From Vibrio ostreicida (GTDB lineage: Bacteria > Pseudomonadota > Gammaproteobacteria > Enterobacterales > Vibrionaceae), in assembly GCF_013074385.2 (NCBI RefSeq), contig NZ_JABEYA020000010.1, positions 1 through 64,000 on the forward strand: a DNA stretch of 64,000 bases, given 5' to 3'. Position numbers and translations under genes: made by a program. The notes beneath the pieces are model-generated. The model made no database searches. It was given only the letters and a program-made list of their open reading frames with translations, and was not told the DNA's origin. Shown here piece after piece: positions 24,849 to 33,420 of this stretch; position 1 is the stretch's first letter; each line of letters starts with the position of its first letter.

Positions 24849-26693
24849 ATGGCTAAGATCAAAACAGCGACGTCATCTATTGATATAGATGTTGTCAATG
24901 CAACACTTCAGTTGGATGGTGCAGAGCTGCTTAATAAAGTAACTCTGGTCTTGCACGAGCAATTCAAAAGTTTTTGCACTTGTATCATTGAAATCGACAA
25001 GTTTAACTTCAATGCGCAAACGTTGTCTTACGCCTGCAACAACGGTCTAAAAGAACCGGTCTCCTACTCTCTACGCGGCACCCCGTGCGCCCATGTCAGT
25101 AAATCCGAGCTAGACTTCGTCATCTATGATGATGTTGCCGCCGAGTTTCCGGACGATATCTATATTCGAGAACATCAACTGAAAGCCTATCTTGGTATAC
25201 CACTGAGGACCCGTTCTGGCGACATACTGGGTGTATTACTCTCCACCTTCCAATCTCCGCTCGAAGAAACGCAAGATCTGGTGTACTACCATTCATTTTT
25301 TGCCAATTTAGTCGTCCACAGCCTGAGAGAAAAGTGGTTATCAGCACGTTCAGACAGTCTGGTGAAGCAACTGAGCTATGAAGTCTCTCACGATAATCTG
25401 ACCGGATTACTTGACCGAAGCATGTTGTCAAGCACTCTAGAAAGCTTACCGAACGCTGACTCCGGCGCGTGCTCACTTGCCTATGTAGACATTGACAACT
25501 TTAAGTCTATCAATGGCCTCTACGGCAATTACATCGGTGATCAAGTGATTAAGTTTGTCGCTCAAGTCATTGAAACTTCGATTCAAAACACAAGGTATGC
25601 CTTCAGAATTGCAGGAGATGAATTTGCTTTTGTCACTTATCATGGGGACCCACTCGAAGTATGCTGCACAATTCTGAATAAATTGGAGAGTGGCTATCGA
25701 GACCCGAACCACAATATTAACGTCAGTGTCAGCATTGGCATTGCGCGGAAGAATCACCTGCAAGTGACCGCCGATCAGCTCATATTTAACGCCAGCTTAG
25801 CGCTCAAAGAATGTAAACAGTCACGCACGTCAAAAGTCCAGTGCTATGATACGCATCTCAGTGCCCAGTATTATCGAAGAACCATGGTGATTGATGCATT
25901 GCGTAATGAATTGGACACAAATAACCACAAACCAAGTGAAATCTATGTGTTAGCCCAGCCGATTGTCCGCAAGGGGCAAAGCAATTGGAAGTACTTCGAG
26001 ATTCTGGCCCGCTGGCAGAGCAGTGTACTTGGCATGGTATCCCCCCTTGAATTTATTGAAGCGGCAGAACAGTCAGGTTTGATCGTTGAACTGGGAGAGC
26101 GCATCGTTGAGTTAGCCTGTCAGGCCAAACAAGAACTAGAGCAGGGCCTTGGCTATAAAACCAAACTCGGGATCAATTGCTCAGCTTATGAGCTTAATAA
26201 TACACAAAAGTACTTGGGGAATTTAATCTCCAACCTCAATAAATACGGTTTTTCGCCCAATGAATTTACCATAGAACTCACTGAAACCGTGTTGCTTTCA
26301 CAAACAAACGATATCAGTTCAGTATTAAACCAATTGAGAACAATGGGCTTCACCATCGCTTTGGACGATTTTGGTACAGGGTACTCCAGCCTCAATTATA
26401 TTCACAGCTACCCTATTGATTGCATTAAAATTGACGCGACGTTTGTCCGCAATATTTTAAGCAACAAAACGTCTGAGCGAGTGGTTTGGCTCATTATCCA
26501 ACTCGCTCAGTATCTCAATGTCGACCTAGTTGCAGAAGGGGTTGAAAGTCAGGACACGTTAAGTCAGTTGCATCACATGGGATGTGATCAGATTCAAGGG
26601 TATTTTTACTCCAGACCAGAAAGACCGAACACCATTATCGAAGCTCAGCGTGGTATAGACACACCTCAAAAGCATCTGAACGTATTAAGATAA
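24849..26693 (+). CDS. GAF-GGDEF-EAL protein, c-di-GMP turnover
   Basis: 614 residues. A GAF-like sensor (about 25-160) is followed by a GGDEF domain with AGDEF at 255-259 (first Gly replaced) and DIDNFKSINGLYG upstream. The EAL domain has EIL at 384-386 instead of EAL, while the metal-binding DDFGTGYSS (506-514) and the KIDATFVRNI segment are present. No membrane segment is seen. The intact downstream EAL residues favour phosphodiesterase activity. The substitutions in both signatures leave synthase activity open. With the VpsT-like regulator 2 kb away it fits local control of biofilm or motility. Confidence 0.9.
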   Translation: MAKIKTATSSIDIDVVNATLQLDGAELLNKVTLVLHEQFKSFCTCIIEIDKFNFNAQTLSYACNNGLKEPVSYSLRGTPCAHVSKSELDFVIYDDVAAEFPDDIYIREHQLKAYLGIPLRTRSGDILGVLLSTFQSPLEETQDLVYYHSFFANLVVHSLREKWLSARSDSLVKQLSYEVSHDNLTGLLDRSMLSSTLESLPNADSGACSLAYVDIDNFKSINGLYGNYIGDQVIKFVAQVIETSIQNTRYAFRIAGDEFAFVTYHGDPLEVCCTILNKLESGYRDPNHNINVSVSIGIARKNHLQVTADQLIFNASLALKECKQSRTSKVQCYDTHLSAQYYRRTMVIDALRNELDTNNHKPSEIYVLAQPIVRKGQSNWKYFEILARWQSSVLGMVSPLEFIEAAEQSGLIVELGERIVELACQAKQELEQGLGYKTKLGINCSAYELNNTQKYLGNLISNLNKYGFSPNEFTIELTETVLLSQTNDISSVLNQLRTMGFTIALDDFGTGYSSLNYIHSYPIDCIKIDATFVRNILSNKTSERVVWLIIQLAQYLNVDLVAEGVESQDTLSQLHHMGCDQIQGYFYSRPERPNTIIEAQRGIDTPQKHLNVLR

Positions 26694-26718
26694 CGGCGTC
26701 ATCCGATCTCACCCGCCC

Positions 26719-27207
26719 TTAGAACGGCAGCTCTAGCTGCATCATCACATTTCTTTCCGCGTCATCGTGCCATCGATAGTCCAACCTCAGCCGAGGTTCC
26801 CCTGATTTTTTATCACCAAACCCAAGACTCAATTGCAAGCCATGGCTCATCAGCCATTCATCGGTATCATTGAGACTCACCTTATCTTCAAGTTCAGAAG
26901 GAATCCAAATGCCCAAACCAATGTAATTAGAAGCGAGGTTCTGGGAGAGAATAGGGCTGGTTTCTGTTTGCAAAAACCAATCTGACCAATAGGCTGTATA
27001 GTCAGCCTCAACGTCATCTATGAACCAAGTATTCACATCATCTAGCTTGTCAGATGTGTACTTTATTCCATCCAACCAAGAAATGCATAGGCCCATTTGA
27101 GAAGAAAACATGACAGAATCAGACGATTGAGAGTCATCATAGAGGGGGCATGCATTCGAGGTGAACGAAAAAAGCCCTACGACAATTGGCAAAATACTTG
27201 TTTTCAT
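26719..27207 (-). CDS. secreted or outer-membrane hypothetical protein
   Basis: 162 residues from ATG 27207; 27213 is two codons longer. A signal peptide runs to about SNAC. The sequence ends MMQLELPF with a terminal Phe and alternating hydrophobic residues, as in outer-membrane strands, and the last third (LRLDYRWHDDAERNVMMQLE) also looks like beta strands. The protein is too short for a large barrel. It is followed on the same strand by nothing and preceded by the nadD-like gene 30 bases upstream. No function is assigned. Confidence 0.65.
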   Translation of the reverse strand: MKTSILPIVVGLFSFTSNACPLYDDSQSSDSVMFSSQMGLCISWLDGIKYTSDKLDDVNTWFIDDVEADYTAYWSDWFLQTETSPILSQNLASNYIGLGIWIPSELEDKVSLNDTDEWLMSHGLQLSLGFGDKKSGEPRLRLDYRWHDDAERNVMMQLELPF

Positions 27208-27237
27208 CCACATCTCAAATGACTCTATCTAGGTTAC

Positions 27238-27750
27238 TCAGTAATAGTTTTTTTCGGCAAGAAGACGACAAACTTTAGGTGTGACCAATCCACTAACTTC
27301 TTTTTTATCATTAATAGCTCGACGAATGTCTGTACTTCGAATCGCTAACTTTTGCGGGCATGTTAACAAAGCCCAACGGCTAACTATTTGCTCTGCCTTA
27401 TAAAAGTTAGCAAACTTAAACAAATTGTCAGGCCCAATAACGAAAGTAATCTCGTCTTCTGGGTATAGACGCTGTAACTCAGTCAAAACTGAGAAAGTAG
27501 TCACACTTTCACCCGGTTGATATAATCTTTCTTCAATGTCACTGCGACCAATACGCTCACAACCCAGATCGTCGATAAAAGCATCAACCAGTTGACAACG
27601 AATCGAGTAATCGAGCATATCTTTGCCCCACGCATGAGCAATATTTGGGATTAATAGTATTCGGTCAAAATGCCCTAAAGCGTCAATCACACTTTTATGT
27701 CCTAGGCTTGGTGGATTAAATGCACTACCAAAGACAGCTATTTTTTTCAT
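27238..27750 (-). CDS. NadD-like nucleotidyltransferase
   Basis: 170 residues. VFGSAFNPPSLGHKSVIDAL carries the nucleotide-binding GxFxPxxxGH pattern, and IRSTDIRRAI carries the ISSTxxR element of NaMN/NMN adenylyltransferases. TFVIGPDNLFKF matches the substrate pocket. It likely makes deamido-NAD (or NAD) from the mononucleotide and ATP. The divergent neighbour nadE converts deamido-NAD to NAD, so the pair covers two successive steps. A chromosomal nadD elsewhere is expected, which would make this an additional copy. Confidence 0.8.
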   Translation of the reverse strand: MKKIAVFGSAFNPPSLGHKSVIDALGHFDRILLIPNIAHAWGKDMLDYSIRCQLVDAFIDDLGCERIGRSDIEERLYQPGESVTTFSVLTELQRLYPEDEITFVIGPDNLFKFANFYKAEQIVSRWALLTCPQKLAIRSTDIRRAINDKKEVSGLVTPKVCRLLAEKNYY

Positions 27751-27809
27751 TTTTTCCCCCAGTGACTGCGATTTCGTTGTTCGCAGTTTTCTAATCTACG
27801 GTTTGAGGT

Positions 27810-27839
27810 ATGATATTAACATTAATTCTCTAATATCAT
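27810..27839. promoter_or_regulatory. palindromic operator between nadD-like gene and nadE
   Basis: ATGATATTA (27810-27818) and TAATATCAT (27831-27839) are exact reverse complements with a 12-base spacer, just ahead of the nadE ribosome site. It is a candidate operator for an NAD-pathway repressor; which one cannot be told. Confidence 0.6.
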
Positions 27840-27860
27840 TGCTTGCAGGAAGGAAACATC

Positions 27861-28688
27861 ATGGAACAGCTAATCCGCGACGAGATGCGCGTTTTACCCT
27901 CAATCGACCCTCAATTTGAAATTTCACGTCGTGTTGAGTTTATAAAAAGCAAGTTGCAAGACGCGAAATGCAAAGCGCTCGTTCTTGGCATCAGTGGTGG
28001 CGTTGACTCGACGACTTGCGGCCGTCTAGCACAAATCGCGATTGACGAGTTGAACGCTGATCAATGTGGTGATTACCAATTTATTGCTGTGCGCCTTCCC
28101 TATGGAGAGCAAAAAGACGAAGATGACGCACAAGTTGCTCTTAATTTTATTAAACCCACTCACTCTGTGTCCGTCAACATTAAAATGGGGGTCGATGGCC
28201 TCCACACCTCAGCGCATCTTGCCCTCAATGACACTGGCCTCTTACCTGAAGACGCGTCGAAACAAGATTTCATCAAAGGCAATGTCAAAGCCCGTGCCCG
28301 CATGGTTGCTCAATACGAAATTGCTGGATACGTCGGCGGCTTGGTCCTTGGTACCGATCATTCAGCAGAAAACATTACCGGCTTTTACACTAAATTTGGT
28401 GATGGCGCATGTGATCTAGCACCATTGTTTGGATTGAGTAAACGACAAGTTCGCGAGCTGGCTTCTTTCCTTGGAGCTCCGGATCTTTTGGTTAAGAAAA
28501 CCCCCACCGCCGATTTGGAAGAACTCGCTCCACAAAAAGCCGACGAAGACGCCCTTGACCTGACTTACGACCAAATTGATGATTTTCTTGAGGGTAAGGA
28601 CGTCTCTGAGAAAGTGTCAGAGCAGCTGATCTCTATTTATAAGGCAACGCAGCATAAACGCCAAGCGATACCAACCATCTACGATTGA
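27861..28688 (+). CDS. nadE: ammonia-dependent NAD synthetase
   Basis: 275 residues from ATG 27861, with CAGGAAGGAAA upstream. The P-loop [14 protein letters not shown] binds [43 protein letters not shown] and [10 protein letters not shown] are the conserved NadE blocks. The size and lack of a glutaminase domain make it the ammonia-dependent type. It catalyses the last step of NAD synthesis in the cytoplasm. A palindrome directly ahead of the gene suggests repression when NAD is sufficient. Confidence 0.95.
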   Translation: MEQLIRDEMRVLPSIDPQFEISRRVEFIKSKLQDAKCKALVLGISGGVDSTTCGRLAQIAIDELNADQCGDYQFIAVRLPYGEQKDEDDAQVALNFIKPTHSVSVNIKMGVDGLHTSAHLALNDTGLLPEDASKQDFIKGNVKARARMVAQYEIAGYVGGLVLGTDHSAENITGFYTKFGDGACDLAPLFGLSKRQVRELASFLGAPDLLVKKTPTADLEELAPQKADEDALDLTYDQIDDFLEGKDVSEKVSEQLISIYKATQHKRQAIPTIYD

Positions 28689-28700
28689 TCACAACCAAAA

Positions 28701-28756
28701 AACAACATAGCGACGAAAAGTGGGCATCACACCCTTTCTTCAAGCGCTATGTTGTT
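28701..28756 (-). terminator. long-loop terminator overlapping the VpsT-like gene end
   Basis: AACAACATAGCG (28701-28712) and CGCTATGTTGTT (28745-28756) pair perfectly over 12 bases with a 32-base loop. On the minus strand the second arm runs into TTTTTT. The stop codon of the VpsT-like gene lies in the loop. Confidence 0.75.
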
Positions 28757-29398
28757 GTTCGCCCATAATAAGGCTTGAAGTCGGTTCTTGGCATTGATCT
28801 TTTTAAAAATATTGTGCAAATGCGTCTTAACGGTATTCTCGCTGACTGCTAATTCTTCCGCGATTTGTAGATTCGAAACGCCATGGCCCAACAACAGCAT
28901 AATTTCTTTTTCACGCTTGGTTAAGTTCGTGTACGCTTGTGACGTCTCAACATTATTGGCACAGCGAAAGTGCTCAATATAGTCCTGAGCGACCTTTCTC
29001 GATAGCCACATTTCATCTTGAATGATTTTTTCCATGCCTTTGAGTAGCAATTCGATTTCATCGTCAACATAGAAAACACCCACAAGGTTGCGCCATTTAA
29101 AGAGCTGAGTCGAAGGGACATCTTTTGGGCAGTTGATGACAATTTCTTTCATACTGCCACCGTCAGTCAGTCGAGCCAGATTGTAATACTCAAATTTTTC
29201 ATCCGTAAGATAATGATAATCAAATAAGATAATGTCGCCCAAAGTACAGAGGATACTCTGTTCCTCAACCAGTTGTTCTAAACCGACGACAATCACGTTG
29301 CGCTCAATACCTTGACCTAATGCACGCTGGAGCAAGCTAGCTTGCATACTGACGTCAGAGAGAAGGATAACTCCAAGGTTTTGTTTGTCTTCCATCAT
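28727..29398 (-). CDS. VpsT/CsgD-type LuxR-family regulator
   Basis: 223 residues. An N-terminal atypical receiver domain lacks a normal phosphorylation pocket and ends in the WLSR motif at 131-134, matching the W[F/L/T][S/T]R c-di-GMP-binding motif and its position in V. cholerae VpsT. A C-terminal LuxR helix-turn-helix (LTKREKEIMLLLGHGVSNLQ, then AVSENTVKTHLHNIF) binds DNA. Such proteins dimerise on c-di-GMP and activate matrix genes. The nearby GGDEF-EAL gene could feed or drain its signal. Whether it is the VpsT orthologue needs phylogeny. Confidence 0.88.
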   Translation of the reverse strand: MMEDKQNLGVILLSDVSMQASLLQRALGQGIERNVIVVGLEQLVEEQSILCTLGDIILFDYHYLTDEKFEYYNLARLTDGGSMKEIVINCPKDVPSTQLFKWRNLVGVFYVDDEIELLLKGMEKIIQDEMWLSRKVAQDYIEHFRCANNVETSQAYTNLTKREKEIMLLLGHGVSNLQIAEELAVSENTVKTHLHNIFKKINAKNRLQALLWANNNIALEERV

Positions 29399-29551
29399 CC
29401 ATCTCTCCCAAATAATTTATCGTGTCTCCTAAAACTATGTCTGCGTCGTCATTAGTCAACTGCAACAATTTGAGAAAGACGCGGGCGATGTTGCTTTGAG
29501 TTGAGTACTCATACACTTAGCCCGAGGTCTTATTTTTGAGAATATCGCTAT

Positions 29552-30559
29552 TTAACTATGAGGTGGTAATACAGACGGATTATGACGCCGGCAGGCAAAC
29601 AGGAATAGACAACCCATGATGAGGCCTAATTCGAAACCACCACCACTACTGCCCGAACTGGTTGCAGAAGACGTGGATCCATCATTGCTAATCAGCACGC
29701 GGGCACCATTGGACACCGTCACGTAGTGTTTTGGGGTTTCCAACCCATTGATCACATTGTTGATCCAGCCAGTGTAGTCGTAAACATCTGTAAACACTGA
29801 TGTTACCGTATACGCCGTGCTACCACATACATCAGGACCAAAGCTGGTAATGCCTATCTGCACATATTGAACACCGTTATACCAATACACTGGCCCACCA
29901 GAATCTCCGTTACAGGTTGAATTCTGATAGCTTCCCGATTGAGGACCTCCGAAGCAAAGTTGCTTGTCGGTCAGCTTGCTGCCAAATTCCGATTGACAGC
30001 TATTCGTCGATATATAGTCAAGCGATGTCTCTAGCAGCCGACTTCCCCCTGCGACGTTACCTTCAATATAACCGTGGCCTATGGCTTTGTAATCAGCAGG
30101 GTTAACAAAAGAGTTGTTGATTGTGGTATTAAGCAATGACGAATAATCCGATACGGCAAGCGCCGTTTCCAACTTGATGATGGCGATATCATTAGGCCAA
30201 CGCTCAGAACTGGAATTCACATAATCATCAGGATAATAGAATTCTAAGGCTCGGGCTTGTTGTGTCGACAAAAAATTGGCCTCATCCTCTAGCTGAGGGA
30301 CAACAACGGTGTAGAGCATAGTGTTAGTGGCACCATAAATACAGTGTGCTGCCGTGAGCACATACTGGCTGTTGATCATGGTTGCACCGCAGTAACTAGA
30401 AGTTTGGTAGACATTGCCATTACGATAAAATAGACTCGCGAAAGAAGGGTAATTGACAATGTTAGCGTTACTGCCATTGACAATATAAGGGGAAATCTCC
30501 AAACAAGCCGCTTTGAAACAAACCAGCAGGAGTGTCATACACCAAACAAGTCTCGCCAT
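29552..30559 (-). CDS. secreted trypsin-like protease with GlyGly-CTERM, copy 1
   Basis: 335 residues with a signal peptide to about residue 19. The S1 peptidase domain starts at ISPYIVNGS and has the triad in LTAAHC (His), NDIAIIKL (Asp) and NGDSGGPVYW (Ser). The C-terminal tail GSSGGG, a hydrophobic helix and CRRH is the GlyGly-CTERM signal that rhombosortase cuts before or during type II secretion. It resembles the V. cholerae Ves proteases. It is the most diverged of the three tandem copies. Confidence 0.9.
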   Translation of the reverse strand: MARLVWCMTLLLVCFKAACLEISPYIVNGSNANIVNYPSFASLFYRNGNVYQTSSYCGATMINSQYVLTAAHCIYGATNTMLYTVVVPQLEDEANFLSTQQARALEFYYPDDYVNSSSERWPNDIAIIKLETALAVSDYSSLLNTTINNSFVNPADYKAIGHGYIEGNVAGGSRLLETSLDYISTNSCQSEFGSKLTDKQLCFGGPQSGSYQNSTCNGDSGGPVYWYNGVQYVQIGITSFGPDVCGSTAYTVTSVFTDVYDYTGWINNVINGLETPKHYVTVSNGARVLISNDGSTSSATSSGSSGGGFELGLIMGCLFLFACRRHNPSVLPPHS

Positions 30560-30617
30560 TCCATCGCCTCTTTTTTCCTACCCTATCTTTTAGTGTAGGA
30601 AAGAAAGTGTTGAGGTT

Positions 30618-31718
30618 CTAACTGGTTAATTGCCTGTTGAACAACATTCCAACGTAAAACAACAGTGAAATAAACCCTACCCCGCCAGCACCACTGGTGT
30701 TTGAATCCAAAACATCGCCGCCATCTGGTGTTTTTCCCGTATTGACATCCGGTTTACTCGGAACATTTGAACCATTCAAGTAAGCCCTTCGTGCCGATTC
30801 GGTCACCAAGACTCTTGGCGTCTGATGACCATGTAACACAGAGGTCACCCAAGCTTGATGTTCAAGAACGTCCGTAAAGACCGAATTGGCTTTCACCTTT
30901 GGATCGCCACAGCCAACGTTACTAAGACTAGGCCCTGGGCCAAAACTGGTGATACCCACCTGCTTATACTGACCTCCGGTATACCAATATAAAGGCCCAC
31001 CCGAGTCGCCGTTGCACGTCGACTGATCTAACCCATTCGCCGCAGGTTTCGGCCAACCCATACATAAGTTACCACTTGAATTTCTTTTGTATTCTTGGCT
31101 GCAAGTCGCCGCGCTAACATATTCTAGCTGGGTCGACGCTAAGTAGGGGTCGTTATCAATCCCTGCTGCAGTATTTCCGTGCCCAACCGCATAAAAGACC
31201 TCTGCTGTATTACGATAGCTGGCCGCATCGCCTTTCGCAGGCAATTGCACATAATCAGCGGCGCTCACGGTTTTCATCGGCGTCACCAATTTTAAAATAG
31301 CAATATCGTTCATTACGTTGGCATGAACATAATTATTGGGGTAGTAGATCTCACTAACTTGGGCACGTTCCAACGTGTTAAATGGGAAGTCAGACTCAAG
31401 CTGTAACTTGGGAACCGCCACCGTGAATAATTGCACCCCTATGTCATTATTCACACAGTGTGCCGCCGTCAACACATGTTGGCTATCAAGTAGAGTTCCA
31501 CCACAATAACTCCCAACAGAATAAAGCCCATCATAGTCAATACGGTCAATAAACAAACTCACTATTGAAGGGAAAGTGGTCACATTAGCGTACTGACCAT
31601 TGACGATATAAGGGTGAACTTCCACAGCCTGAACGGACAGTGGGGAGAGCATGATTAATATACGCGTGACACATTTCAACATTGAGGTTAGGGCTCCCAT
31701 AAACAAACGGTGCTGCAT
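30618..31718 (-). CDS. secreted trypsin-like protease with GlyGly-CTERM-like tail, copy 2
   Basis: 366 residues. A signal peptide ends near SVQA, which may begin at the internal Met at residue 14. The S1 domain shows LTAAHC, NDIAILKL and CNGDSGGPLYWY. Close similarity to copy 3 includes the shared stretch EFYAVGHG-like FYAVGHG and YKQVGITSFGPG. The tail SGAGGVGFISLLFYVGMLF is followed by a weakly basic end, a less typical GlyGly-CTERM than in the neighbours. It is likely exported by the type II system and active in protein digestion or virulence-factor processing. Confidence 0.88.
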   Translation of the reverse strand: MQHRLFMGALTSMLKCVTRILIMLSPLSVQAVEVHPYIVNGQYANVTTFPSIVSLFIDRIDYDGLYSVGSYCGGTLLDSQHVLTAAHCVNNDIGVQLFTVAVPKLQLESDFPFNTLERAQVSEIYYPNNYVHANVMNDIAILKLVTPMKTVSAADYVQLPAKGDAASYRNTAEVFYAVGHGNTAAGIDNDPYLASTQLEYVSAATCSQEYKRNSSGNLCMGWPKPAANGLDQSTCNGDSGGPLYWYTGGQYKQVGITSFGPGPSLSNVGCGDPKVKANSVFTDVLEHQAWVTSVLHGHQTPRVLVTESARRAYLNGSNVPSKPDVNTGKTPDGGDVLDSNTSGAGGVGFISLLFYVGMLFNRQLTS

Positions 31719-32061
31719 AGAACAGTGCCCCTACCAAGCTCACGGTCTTACTTTTCCGCAGTGCGGTAAAATAAAGAGGTCGGATAACGACTTTGTGCTT
31801 CTATGTTTAAGTTTGTTTAAATATCACCCTTTATTCATTCAGCTCCGTAATAAATAATCGTTAATTATCATAACTCGAGGAACATAAGTAGGATCGAAAT
31901 GGATGGTCACCTGAGGTGGATGGGAAGTGCTAGAGAGCTGTCATCAGCGCCTTTACTCTCTCCCTACAACAGGGGGAGGAATAAGAACAATCATTGAGAG
32001 TAAAGACTATCGGGGAACATCGAGCGCGCCATGAGTCAACGCGCTCGAGTTTAGAGAACGA
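31719..32061. other. intergenic region between protease copies 2 and 3
   Basis: No gene is supported. A 9-base inverted repeat, TCGAGCGCG (32020-32028) and CGCGCTCGA (32040-32048), lies directly after copy 3 and may help terminate it, although no T run follows. The promoter of copy 2 should lie in the AT-rich part near 31,720-31,880. Confidence 0.5.
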
Positions 32062-33096
32062 TTAGGCCACGTTACGCCCCCTTCTCAAAAAGCCGCTCAT
32101 GATAAGGAACAGCGAGACCACCCCGAACGAACCTCCACCAGACGAACCACTATTAGAAGAGGTCGTCACAGAAACCTCACCATTCAGGTAAGCCGTTCTA
32201 GCGGATTCCGTCGCCTGAACTTTGGGTGTTTCCGAACCAGCAACAACCGATTCAATCCAAGATTTATGGTCGAGGACTTCGGTAAACACTGAGTTTGCAA
32301 TAACCTTGGGATCGCCACAACCAACGGAACTAAGCTGTTCACCAGGACCAAAGCTGGTGATCCCAACCTGCTTGTATTGACCACCATTGTACCAATACAA
32401 AGGGCCGCCCGAATCCCCCTGACATACAGCATTATCTAGATTATTTGTTCCTACCGTTGACGAACCCATACATAAGTTATCGTTTGGGTTTCTTTTGTAC
32501 TCTTGACCGCAAATCGCCGCACTAACATATTCTAGCTGAGTTGACGCTAAGTAGGATTGATTATCAAAGTCTGGCTGAGTATCTCCGTGTCCAACGGCAT
32601 AAAAGGCCTCAGCCGTATTACGATAACGGGCCGAATCCCCAGTATCAGGCAATTGTACATAATCAGCTGAGCTGACGGTTGGAATCTTCTTAGTCAGTTT
32701 TAGAATCGCAATATCATCTATCAACTGATCCTCGTCGTAAGAGCTTTTATAATAGATTTCACTGACCATTACGCCTTCCGCCGTGTATGGGAAAGACGAT
32801 TCAAATTGTAACTTAGGCACCACCGCAGTAAATAACTGATTCTCGATGTCGTCAACACAATGCGCAGCAGTAAGAACATGCTGTTGATCCAATAACGTTC
32901 CGCCACAGTAGCTACCAGCACTATAGGTATTATTGTACTTACGCATGTCAATAAACAAGCTCACAAAGGAAGGATAAGTGGTGACGCTGGTATAAGAACC
33001 ATTGACGATAAACGGGGAAATCTCAGCCGATTGACTAAGGGAGGAATAGCCGCAGAACAACAACGAAAGCGGTAAAACCTTGACCAACATTTTCAT
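32062..33096 (-). CDS. secreted trypsin-like protease with GlyGly-CTERM, copy 3
   Basis: 344 residues with a signal peptide to about SQSA. The S1 domain begins at ISPFIVNGSY and carries LTAAHC, DDIAILKL and CQGDSGGPLYWY. The tail GSSGGGSFGVVSLFLIMSGF followed by RRGR is a textbook GlyGly-CTERM. It and copy 2 share long identical blocks and so come from a recent duplication. Each gene has its own upstream region, suggesting separate expression. Confidence 0.9.
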   Translation of the reverse strand: MKMLVKVLPLSLLFCGYSSLSQSAEISPFIVNGSYTSVTTYPSFVSLFIDMRKYNNTYSAGSYCGGTLLDQQHVLTAAHCVDDIENQLFTAVVPKLQFESSFPYTAEGVMVSEIYYKSSYDEDQLIDDIAILKLTKKIPTVSSADYVQLPDTGDSARYRNTAEAFYAVGHGDTQPDFDNQSYLASTQLEYVSAAICGQEYKRNPNDNLCMGSSTVGTNNLDNAVCQGDSGGPLYWYNGGQYKQVGITSFGPGEQLSSVGCGDPKVIANSVFTEVLDHKSWIESVVAGSETPKVQATESARTAYLNGEVSVTTSSNSGSSGGGSFGVVSLFLIMSGFLRRGRNVA

Positions 33097-33390
33097 TTTG
33101 TAAACCTAGAAAAATAAAGTGAATAATAGTTATTTATAATTTCCACCCTAGATATCAGGCACAAGAATAAGAGCAAATTCTCAATAGTCAATAAGAGAGC
33201 TTGATCACGATCTTGATTGTTAAGATGTGATCTTTCTTAAGATATGAGTAACAAAAGGGCAATCTAATTCGCAGACGCCAGAGTTTGAACTGTTCCGCTC
33301 TCTACAATGAATCGACGTCTGCGCTACGGAGAGTAATACTGCAACGCCAAGGACCTTAATACCGTATCGAGGAGAACCGTATCGAAGAAA
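33097..33390. other. intergenic region upstream of protease copy 3
   Basis: Contains AT-rich promoter-like sequence for copy 3. A repeated GATCTT element (about 33,205-33,235, in GATCACGATCTTGATTG and AAGATGTGATCTTTC) could be a regulator site. No gene was seen. Confidence 0.4.
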
Positions 33391-33409
33391 AGGGGCCGCT
33401 AAGGCCCCT
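33391..33409 (-). terminator. terminator of gcvT
   Basis: AGGGGCC (33391-33397) and GGCCCCT (33403-33409) pair around a five-base loop. On the minus strand the stem is followed by TTTTCTTC. Confidence 0.8.
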
Positions 33410-33420
33410 GAACGATAATT

